Assembly (NCBI GenBank): GCA_030141605.1
Contig: JAQGDQ010000584.1
Span: forward strand, 62,001 to 126,000
Direction: 5' to 3'
DNA length: 64,000 bases
Source of the DNA: Tubiluchus corallicola
Lineage: Eukaryota; Priapulida; Priapulimorpha; Priapulimorphida; Tubiluchidae
This document shows, in pieces, positions 33,801 to 45,800 of the stretch. Below the pieces are notes generated by a model. The model was not told where the DNA came from. It ran no database searches and saw only the letters and a program-made list of their open reading frames with translations. Both the position numbers and the translations under genes were made by a program. The number at the start of each line of letters is the position of its first letter. The first letter of the stretch is position 1.

Positions 33801-36800
33801 AAAAAATAGTCGATATGCATTACATGGAGTCTAGCTTTAATACCTGTCACAAAATAATGCATTAGTAAGCTGCTGATTCCTACTTGAACCGTACTTAAAA
33901 ATAGTATAGACTGCAAAGAAAACAGCATCTTAAAGGAAAACCGGATGATTGTGTAAACATTAGTTCAGAATAAGCAATGCTCTAAAATATTGAAAACTAC
34001 GATAGCTTTTTGTAAATCAAAGTTTAGATTAAAATAATAATTACCTCAGATACTCAAATTTCGTTAAACTTTCAAAGCTACACGCAGCTCGGTGAATCTA
34101 CTAAGATTGGCAAGAGCACTTTTTGTCACATTCGCGTGGCCGACAAATAGAAGACGGTACCGTGATAACCATGATCAGGAACTGCAGTGTTAGTTTCTGT
34201 TGTCATATGACGTAGAGTCCATTTTCGTGACATTATGCGTCTAAGCAGTAACACTTACGCAAACATGCTTGACGCACAAAGGGAGACGCCCGCCATTGCA
34301 TAAACTGTAATTAGTTTCTGACGTAACCAATAACTGTGTTTGGTTGCTGTCAATTAACTTTCTAAGTTAAATATTCAAACATAAGAAAGAATTGCTAACT
34401 TTTATAGGCAAGAAAATGTACATTTTGAACAGTAAATTAAATGAGATTGAGTCTAAACAATCGTCTGGTTTTCCTTTAACTTGCAAAAAGGCAAGAAGAG
34501 CGATCGATACACAAACTATAACAACAAAAGATTTTCACATAGGTGTTTATTTATTTTTAAAAATGACGGCAAAAACAATTACGTACAGAAACCAATGGAC
34601 AAATACTGATAAACATATTGCACAGAGAATAACATTTGTATATTATATATATTTATATATTATTTATACCATATTTTTTAAGAATCACTGAAAATTAACT
34701 CCAGGTTTAATTTGACCCTTCGTTTAATTTTTGCTTATTACAATTTACAATATAACTATTACAATTTTCTGTATCAAACTATTTTAATGATAAACCTAAT
34801 TAACGAAAGAGCAGGAGTGCAGCTTCACAAGAACACAGTCTTATAAAACAACTGTAAGATCAATTGGTGTTACGACATTTCGATGCATGTTTTGTGTCAA
34901 GTGTAAAACCTTTGTCTGGTGCTTTTTATTTGTACCACGTAAAAAGAAAATTAAAATATAATTTTCTGAAAGAGATATAAAGTAATTGGTTAATTTCAAC
35001 ACATGCTTTAAAGCCACTTAGCAGCCTGGCAAAGATGAAAATGTCTCACACGTTTGCAGGTCGCATATAAACAGAACACGGCAAAACTGTCAATTAATGC
35101 TAGAGCTAATTTTCAGTGATTTGTAATGTAATTAAGCTAAATTCAGCATACAGCAACAATCATACACGCTTATAGTTACGTATCTATACTGCATAATCTT
35201 AAACGGTAAAATACTAACGTAATAAATTAATAAATAAAAAAAAACTCCGCAATAAATGACTAAGCTCTACTATCCACGACTAAAACATGTATTTACAATA
35301 TCTATGAAGGTAGAACGCTAATTACACGAATAACGGCAGAACGCTATAAACACTGGCAGAACTAAATGGCACAATGTAATAGAACTAATTAGTAATATGG
35401 GTAGTAAAAGGCAATTTACAGCAAGGAGGATGTATGCAAATGGCAATAGAAGTAGAGATTATTTCAGTTATATTTATCAAAATTTGAATATTATAAGTCA
35501 ATAACGTAACTAATAATGACTGCAGCACTAACTACAAACATGCAAAAAAAACGAAACAAAAATAAACAAACCATAATTCTAACAAAGCGAGACGGAATTA
35601 CTTCGGTGAGTGAAAAAAACCATGCCGAAGTCCCTGTTGTTCAGCATGCTACGAATTACGCGATCAAAAATGCCTGTTCTCGTTCAACATGCCACTAGTT
35701 TACAAGAGATAAAATAACAGACTTCTTCAGAAACTCGACCTTACAAAATCACGAGCATTTAATGTCACTATAACAGTTTTAAAAACAAAAAATAAACAAC
35801 TTACGTGAACGAGAAGCACATAATACGTTAAACAATTTAAGTACAACATGAAAACACTTTTATGTTATAAACATGTTCACTTTGGCCGCAGAACTTCTGA
35901 AAATGTCCTTAATAACATTAGGAACATGTTCACACTGGTTTCAGAAAAAGTTTTAAATTGAATGAGTTGAAGTTTAACAAGCCGCCACAAATGGAAAATT
36001 CACATTTATTGCAGCTCAGAGCAAAAGCCCCGATAATATTTCCACAAGCTTTATAACTACTTTATAACTAATGACTAGTGAATATTACGCATTTAAATAG
36101 AACAACACAGCAAAACATTTTCTCAGCACCTTTCTGCACAACTACATCTGGGAGAAACGTAGCCAAAAATATCGTTAACAATTAATTTAATATTATTCTT
36201 CTAAAACACTAATCTGACCTCATAATCTATTTATACAATGAAATAAGCACTTGCTCTTTTTTCTGATTGGTCGATAGCATTCTCCTGCAGCGGGACAACC
36301 AATCAAAGCTGTTCGATATAAAGTAGTTGCAGGGAACTTGTACCCCCATGTGAACAGACATTTACAATACCAAAAACTATAATCATTGGCTTCCGGAAGC
36401 CTACATCATCTCCGGGATAAGTCCCAGCATCAAAAGAAAATTCGTATATTGTTTTAAATTGACTATAATAATAGACAGTACAACAATTTTAACCACAATA
36501 CTGATAACTGTAATTCACAAAAAATGGAACAACACTAGTAGTAAGCTCATCTAACAAATTTCACTTTTAATATCAGCCGCCAGGGCGGCATTGCAATCAA
36601 TGTAATTATTATGTACACTGTTATTATGTTGACTGTCCTCACATTTAATTGGCTTCTCCAAGCCATTTTGAAGCAAATGCAACAGTTCGTCTGGATTCTT
36701 TAGTGGGGCTGAAAATGTCGACATTCCCGGTAGGAGAACCTCGTAATTTGAAGTGGTTGATATGCCACCACCTGACGGAAAACATTCGTTGAGTATCGCC

Positions 36801-39800
36801 GTGTCAAGGTCAAATGCTGGCTGGACGTTGCGTAACGTCTCGTATATGGGGCTCGACACCGGAAGCCCCGTCACATCCTGAGTATTAACCGTTTCGGTTG
36901 GTGGAAGGGGATAATGCGCATCGAAGAGTGATGGGTCATTTTCAACAGCCGGTGGGTCATCAAACAGAGGACTTTCCGTATCACCCAGGCTGTTCTCTTC
37001 CTTAAGTTTCTCGACCGCGGCTTTTGTCTCGCGACTCTCTTCAGATTCTGCAGAAGAAAAATGAGGAAACTTAATCGAGAGAAAACAATGGCTGCCATAA
37101 AAGTGACAGAAGTAAAACATAATGAACAGCAATAATGTAATAGCTAACACAGGAAAATAGGACTCAGAATGAGCAATGATTTCCGTTTTTAGCAGCGTCG
37201 GTAAAAAAAGAATCAAAATAATGCACCCAAAGAATGTGGTTGCACTATGCAGTAGGTTTAAATGCCACACAAACACTCAGAGAGATAGCTAAACTCGCAC
37301 AACAGTGAGACAACAATGGGCACCAAATGTACAAGAGAAAAACCACATTCGATTGCTAGGCATAAACAGCCCTAGAATGACACAGTTTTGAAGTACTGTT
37401 CAATGTGCAGGCTAGCAATCTTTCTTTGTGCATGCGTGGCATTTAAAATCTAGGACACTATCATCATAAATACACAGTAGCAAACAATGAAAAAAATCCA
37501 TGACAAAAGCTTAAATTGTCTACACTGTATTAACAATTTAGCAAAACTTAATTTAACAGAAATTTAATACATGATGTAACTAAACTCAAATGACATCAAC
37601 ACCACACACAAACAACAAAAAGAGACAAACACCTGCAAATCATACAATCTACAATGGCACACATGTGCAAAAGTACCACCCAAGGAAAAGGGTTATCAGG
37701 GAAAGATTCAGATTTTGGTCCCTACTCACTATCTTCAAACTCTCCCTGTGGGGACCCAGTCGCATTGACTGCCCAACCTAAGGCATGCCTTGTAATGGAT
37801 TAGCTGAAAGCTTTAGATGAAATAAGTCAAACGGCATTATTACACTCTGCATTAAAGAACCATTGATGTCACTTTGGCAATCAAGTCCTGCAGGTGAACA
37901 GACTACAAATCTACATAATTTTGCCATTTCAAAGTCACAGGTAAAAACTCGTGTACTAAATAAAGGCCGAACTAACTAACTGATGCGGCTGACATTCGAA
38001 TGTTTTGAACAGTGATTAACGCACATTGGCATCTTGACTTTCGTCGGACTTCTATGTACAGTCATACCTCTGTTTTCGATCATAATTCGTTCCTAAAAAG
38101 TGTTTGAAAACCGATTTGGTTGAGTGCCGAATCATTTATTCTCATAAGAAATAATGTAAAAGCAAATAATCCGTTCTCACGTGCCAAATGAACTGTAAAG
38201 TATTACTAAAACGAAATATAATAACGCAAAAATATTTATTCAAACAGTAGATATGATATAAATGATAAGAAAAACATAATAGAATTATTTAAAAAGAAAA
38301 ACGTAATTATTCCTGCATGAAAAAAGTTAAGTGCTGGTAGCAGTGTGATGGCATACGTAAGCAAGAGCAGAAACACATGCGTGACTACTCTCGGGCGCGG
38401 TCGGTTACGCTCAGCTCTACTCGGCTTGCCGCGCATGAGTTCATCACGTGTTTGGCGGCTAGTCGAGTATCGAAATTCTGGTCAAGAGAGGAGACAATTC
38501 CAGCTCGAATTTTCTGATCAAAAACCGATTTGTACGAGTATGGAGACATTTGAAAATGGAGGTATGACTGTACTTTACCAAAATAAAATGACAAATTGAA
38601 AGTAGAATGTAACAGAGTTAACATTTTTTTTTGTTAATAAACGTTTGAAGTTTTCAAAATAGTAAGTAAAATCAAAAATACTATTGTATATATCCCATTT
38701 TCCTAACGAAATGTACCTCTCCAAACTCTATTCTCAAGCATACCACATACACAGAACTGTTCACTACAACTTCATCTATAGAATTCGTTAGCAGCTACAA
38801 TATCATCTTTAACGAGTAAAAATTATTACCATCAATAATGGCCAGCACAGTAGCTGGATATTTGCGAGAATCCAACTCCACAGTGACGTCTTTGCCAGGG
38901 CTCAACGTTCCCTTGGTAAGAACTTTGGCCCGAGGAACGATGTGTTCGCCGTACCCTTCGGAATCCCATTTGATCTTAACCTCCGGTGGTGATTCAGATT
39001 TTCTAGAACTAGAACTGTACAAATTAAGATGTTGGAGTGAACAATTGGCAAATTAACAGGTTAGCAAAAAAATGTAAACCCATGTAGGGGATACCTAGAC
39101 GCTACGCGTGAAAGAATGTAAGAAAACGGAATAGTATGCAGATGAAAACCTAAATTCAAAAATAAAAAATAAAACACCTTTCACGGCTATCAGAACTATA
39201 TAAGAGACTGATATGGCAATGAGACTGGCGATGCATTGCAAACTTTTACTCAGTTGAAAGGCCTAGGAAATGCTCTATAGTATATGGCAAGGAGACAGAA
39301 GATGCAAGGCAAACTTTCACTCAGTTGAAAGGCCTAGGAAATGCTCTATAGTATATGGCAAGGAGACAGAAGATGCAAGGCAAACTTTCACTCAGTTGAA
39401 AGGCCTAGGAAATGCTCTATAGTATATGGCAATGAGAGTGACGATACAAGGCAGACTTTTGCTCAGTTTGAAAGGCCTAGGAAATGCTCTATAGTATATG
39501 GCAATGAGACTGACGATGCAATGCAAACTTTCACTCAGTTGAAAGGCCAAGGAAATGCTTAATGCTCTATAGTATATGGCAATGAGACTGACGATGCAAG
39601 GCAAACTTTCACTCAGTTGAAAGGCCAAGGAAATGCTCTATAGTATATGGCAATGAGACTGACGATGCAAGGCAAACTTTCACTCAGTTGAAAGGCCTAG
39701 GAAATGCTCTATACTATAGTATATGGCAATGAGACTGGCGATGCAAGGCAAACTTTTACTCAGTTTGAAAGGCCCAGGAAATGCTCTATAGTATATGGCA

Positions 39801-42800
39801 ATGAGACTGACGATGCAAGGCAAACTTTTACTCAGTTTGAAAGGCCTAGGAAATGCTCTATAGTATATGACAATGAGACTGGTGATGCAATGCAAACTTT
39901 CACTCAGTTGAAAGGCCTAGGAAATGCTTTATAGTATATGGCAACGAGACTGACGATGCAAGGCAAACTTTTACTCAGTTGAAAGGCCCAGGAAATGCTC
40001 TATAGTATATGGCAATGAGACTGACGATGCAAGGCAAACTTTCACTCAGTTGAAAGGCCTAGGAAATGCTCTATAGTATATGGCAATGAGACTGGCGATG
40101 CAAGGCAAACTTTTGCTCAGTTTGAAAGGCCTAGGAAATGCTCTATAGTATATGGCAATGAGACTGACAATGCAAGGCAAACTTTCACTCAGTTGAAAGA
40201 CATAGGAAATGCTCTATAGTATATGGCAATAAGACTGGCGATGCAAGGCAAACTTTTACTCAGTTTGAAAGGCCCAGGAAATGCTCTATAGTATATGGCA
40301 ATGAGACTGACGATGCAAGGCAAACTTTTACTCAGTTTGAAAGGCCCAGGAAATGCTCTATAGTATATGGCAATGAGACTGACGATGCAAGGCAAACTTT
40401 CACTCAGTTGAAAGGCCTAGGAAATGCTCTATAGTATATGGCAATGAGACTGACGATGCAAGGCAAACTTTCACTCAGTTTGAAAGGCCCAGGAAATGCT
40501 CTATAGTATATGGCAATGAGACTGACGATGCAAGGCAAACTTTTACTCAGTTTGAAAGGCCCAGGAAATGCTGTATAGCATATGGCAATGAGACTGACGA
40601 TGCAAGGCAAACTTTTACTCAGTTTGAAAGGCCCAGGAAATGCTCTATAGTATATGGCAATGAGACTGACGATGCAAGGCAAACTTTTACTCAGTTGAAA
40701 GGCCTAGTAAAGCTATGTTCTTTACAAAACAATTTTCCTTCAGTTTTATAACTTGACTAAACAGACAGCTGGTTTAGTTCTAAGGTGCTTTAACATCACC
40801 AAAATACGTAAATCCTTTCAAGACCCTATATAAATGTGGACTGAAGTTTGTGAGTATATATTAGGTACGGAAACATTCCTTGGAACATCACGGAACCCGC
40901 GTTTGACGTTAATCTCAAATCTGGTCATTACCGTTCAAACAACTATTGGTCATTAGTGCCTATCCGGTAACTTTCTTCTTCACAATATTTTGATAATAAG
41001 TTAATAGAATTATTACTATTAAAATGAGTAAATATACAATGTATCGGTGAATCGCAGGTTAATGTTACCTAATGCCTACATAAAGAACACCAGATATACA
41101 ATACGTATGCAGGCACTGCTAGAATGTTACGAGAATAACATGCTATAATCAGAAACTAAAATATTAAAAAAAACGAACAGCGATACTCACTTCAGTGCTG
41201 GCAGCGACGATGCGAAATGTTACCACACGGCGGCGCCACACTCCATGCACGACCAGAGCAAACGAAAATATCACACGAAGTCAGCCATAATCCATGCGCA
41301 AATAAATCAGTACGGGAGAATGAATATAATACACTGTGCTCGTCGTTAAAATAAACCACAGCATGCAGAAAAACACAACTGCAACACTCGACTGTTAAAC
41401 AATGATAAAACTATACGCCATTGTTATAACTACGATCATCTTTAACTATACTCAAATATGCCAGGCAAGTGAATTTATGTGTTACCCAGAGTCATTCTCC
41501 CCCCCCCCCCGTTTTATTGGTCATCATTTCATCATTTTGGACATGCATTTATATTTTGCCAGAAGTCAATTTTTTCCGTTTTTGGCCACCATTTTGGACA
41601 TGCATTTATATTTTGCCCGAAGTCATTTTTTCCATTTTCTAGGCCACCATTTTAGATGTGCATTTAGATTTGCCCGAAGTTATTTTTTTCATTTTTTGGC
41701 CACCATTTGGGCCGTATAATGCATGTGTCAATTCATTTAGCCTCCCACCATCTCACTAAGTGTATTTATTTACATTTCAGGGTTACTAAACAAAAATCCT
41801 CAGCAAAGAAAACGTTTCTGAAGGCCACTCCACCTTCCTTAGCAAAAGTTACACATTTCTTACATAGTGACTCAGACCGTATTGCCACGTGCATTAGCTA
41901 CACTTCAACAACAAATTTTGCTGGGATGCCAAAGGCAAAACTTACACTTTGGGGGCAACAATTTCCCTCACGCTTAAATTTCTATAAGAATCATGCAAAA
42001 CTTAGTGGAATTTTATAAATACACCATCTTGTAATGCTTTGTGTGATCATGCTAGTTAATACTATTTGTTATTGCGTTCAATGTTATTATTATTTTATTA
42101 AATCATGGTTGCAATTGTACGTTATTTATTACATTATCTGCAAATGTTAAAAGTGATAATTATAGGATATCTTATAGTAAAATTTATTTTTAAGTTAGTT
42201 ATGATTAATTAGTAAATGTTTCACACATTACTGTAGGAACACGAATGATCAACTGGAATGGGTAACCTGGAATAACTAGACTAACTAACAATGGCCATAT
42301 GCTGCTCATGATATGCAGTTAAAGAAACGAATGCACAAAATTCTAAATAAAAACGCGTAAAAAGTGCGAAGTTCGCAAAACGCAAATGCGAAGAACCCAA
42401 AAGACAGACAGACAGCGACCCACAAAAATGCATCATGCAAAAACACAGTAAAAGAAGAACAAAAAACATGAAAGAAAGAGGAAATCACATTCACTCTAAA
42501 TCAGAAATATGGAAGCTATGCGGAGATGTTTTCATTTTGGGTTACAATGAAGTACTGAGCTCACGGTTTCAAAAAACTGGACATGACTGAGATTCTTTGT
42601 ACCAAACCTTGTTTGAGACAAGCATAATTCACCATACACTCATATCTCTGTTTGCTGGACCTTGCTTTTACGGATATCGGAAAAATCAGACAAAATCTGG
42701 ACCGTTAAAAAGTCCCGCATATTACGGACACAGTCAGTTGTTTTATCGAGCTGACCGCTAGTTGGCAGGCGGTCACTTTGCTTACATCATTGCATCAGCG

Positions 42801-45800
42801 TAACCAAGAAACATGCTACAACACGTGTGTAGCTTGTATGTCAGCGTGTTCAAGTAGTTTAAAAACACAGAGTCAATTATGCGGAGTTATTTGAGTGAAT
42901 TGCCTTATATTGTATATACTTTAGCATTGGAGCGGCCCGTAGTAGACGCTTTTGAGACAATTAGGCAATTGATTCCACATTACCTTGAGTCTAATACACG
43001 GTGCCTACTGTATTAGCTTAGTATCGGTAATACGGACAAGCGGCAAATTCGGACCGACGTCTGCCCGCTTTTGTCCGGCAAACCGAGATATGAGTGTACA
43101 GTATGCGACTGCAAGCAGTGAAGATACAAGTTTCATTTTTACACCTTTAACTTGCAGGCCATTGAGAAATTTCACTTTTTACATAATATTCTCTACTTTT
43201 ACTGCAATAACTGTTCGCAGGCAAAAACAGCCAATGATGGTATTAAGATGGGTTCTTAAGCTTCGTAATGATCACAAGATCATTCTGAGTTTTTGCATTC
43301 TGAGTAAATCTATCAAGTGTTTTGTACTGTTTTACATAGTAAATTAAGCATTTTTCATGCGATATCAACAGATTTTTATAGATAAATTATCTGAATACTA
43401 GAACAGCTAACAGCTTCCAATAGCTAAAGAAATAACCAACCTGAATATGTTATTTATATAAATGTTATACATGGATTTTTTTTTGTGCGCTAAAGATATT
43501 TGTAAAAATATTCAAAATTTCACATAGCAGCAAGTCACAGATTAGCATGAACAATAGATTACCGTGGTATTCATAACATGCAACTTGCTATGTGCAGTCT
43601 CCTGCTGTATTTCCAAGAACATGATGCAGATTGGGCATTGGTAAAGTCGACATTGCTAAAGTGACAGAGTGATTTTTGTCTGCCACCTAGTGGAGAGTTA
43701 GAAAAACAATGCAAGCATGTAATGGCACTACTTGCAGTTGTACGAGGCTGTAATGATTACCTTGAGAATAGGTCTCGTTAAGCACTGTAGAAGAGGCAAT
43801 AGGATCTTACTGTTATCCTTAAATGTTGCAAAAGAAACCATACAAAACAAAACGTAGCACTGCGGCATGCACACATACTAAAAAAGCTTGTTTCGGTTTC
43901 TTCAACATTTATAACACATCCACAAGCAAGAGAAAACATATCAACATATAAAAAACAATGATGCTGGTATACTTACATAGTCAGATGACACAGACAGAGC
44001 AGTCAACTATGTTAGTAAGCAGTTAGTAACATTCACCCGTACACCTCACATTGTATGTATGAGCAAAAACAGCTGTTAGTAGAAACTAAATGATCGTTAT
44101 TAGTCACAAAAACAGAAAAAACGTAAAAAAACACGACCTATTTCCGTCTATGGAAAGAAAGCAAGATCTATTTTCTTTTATGCAGTGAAAACTAAGATCC
44201 ATTTTCCTTTATGCAGCGAAAAATATGGCCCACTATTCTGTATGCAATGAAAAATATGGCCCACTATTCTGTATGCAATGAAAAATATGGCCCACTATTC
44301 TGTATGCAACGAAAAATATGGCAAACTATTCTCTATGCAACGAAAAATATGGCAAACTATTCTCTATGCAACGAAAAATATGGCAAACTATTCTCTATGC
44401 AACGAAAAATATGTCACACTATTCTGTATGCAACGAACAATATGGCACATTCACCTTTGCGCAGAGGAAAATATGCCTTATTTTTCTTTATGCAAGAAAA
44501 AATACAGCCCATTTTCCTTTATGCAGTGAAAAATTGGGCCATTTTACTTTACCCTGTCAAAAACACAGCCTGTTTTCCTTTATGCAGCAAAAAAATGAGG
44601 CCATTTTTCTTTACTCTGTCAAAAATACAGCCTGTGTTCCTTTATGCAGTGAAAAATGAGACCATTTTCTTTACCCTGTCAAAAATACAGCCTGTATTCC
44701 TTTATCCAGCAAAAAATGAGGCAATTTTTCTTTACCCTTTCAAAAATACAGCCCGTTTTCCTTTATGCAGTGAAAAATGAGACCATTTTTCTTTACCCTG
44801 TCAAAAATACAGCCTGTGTTCCTTTATGCAGTGAAAAATGAGACCATTTTTCTTTACCCTGTGAAAAATGCAGCCTGTGTTCCTTTATGCAGGGAAAAAT
44901 ATGGCCATTTTTCTTTACCCTGTGAAAAATGCAGCCTGTGAAAAATCAATAATCAACTAACAAATCACTTACCTGTGTTTCTTTTGCAAGTTGCATAGGT
45001 AAGACAGGGATGCATTGCACGGTTTACACGACACGGCCATTTCCGATGAGTGAACTTTCAGGTGCGCTTTCAGAGATGGGAGGTCTTCAAAGAATTCGCT
45101 GCAAACGTGACATTTCTGCACACCTCCGGGATGCAAGTTATGGTTACGCCTGAAAGCAAAAAATCATGTTTCAGTTTAAAAACGATCTAACAAAATTAGT
45201 GGTCAGTGTTCCTCACATTTCAGTACAAGACCAGACATGTGCCGACGTGCAAACCCGTGTTGCGATCCGATACCGATTATTTTTACATATTGCTCTTGGC
45301 CGACATGATCCTCAATCTGATCTGATATGAGATCTGACATATGATAATTGCTGCAACAGTAACTGCTGTTTATGCTGTGAGTGTGGAAGTCAAAATACAA
45401 TATAATCATGACATTAGCTAGAAAATAAGATGACTTATTGACTTCCTATATAGTTATAATTATGACATTTTTGCGCTTCATGACATTAGCTGGAAAATAA
45501 GATGACTTATTGACTTCTCATACGGTTATAGTTATGATATTCTGCCGTTCTGTAAAGTACTAATTGTGTACTAGTTTAGTGTTACTAGCTACTGTTTTAT
45601 TACTAATAGCATTAGTTTATCTTTCTTAGGATCAATCAGCTTCGTACAATTTACCCAAAGATATATTTCATTCCTGATAGCAAATTGGTTTTTAATCACA
45701 TTAAAATCAACTCGCAGTGAAAAAATAACTAGTACTGATGTTTCATGTAAAATTGCAGACGCAAAAGAAACACGCCACAGATTGGTAACGACCTCACAAA

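Noticed and set aside
33382-33834. 150-aa plus-strand open frame
   Set aside because: No family resemblance, AT-rich codons, no splice context; within a zinc-finger gene intron.
37048-37276. N-terminal hydrophobic extension of the open frame ending at 36551
   Set aside because: It lies upstream of the acceptor TTCTGCAG and is intron; the membrane-like stretch is not part of the protein.
41402-42018. Plus-strand frames of 105 and 103 aa
   Set aside because: The first is repeat-coded. The second has no resemblance to a known family and no supporting signals.
44211-44841. Open frames of 61-189 aa with repeated [17 protein letters not shown]-type residues
   Set aside because: Produced by a tandem repeat whose unit length keeps the frame open; no start context or family resemblance.
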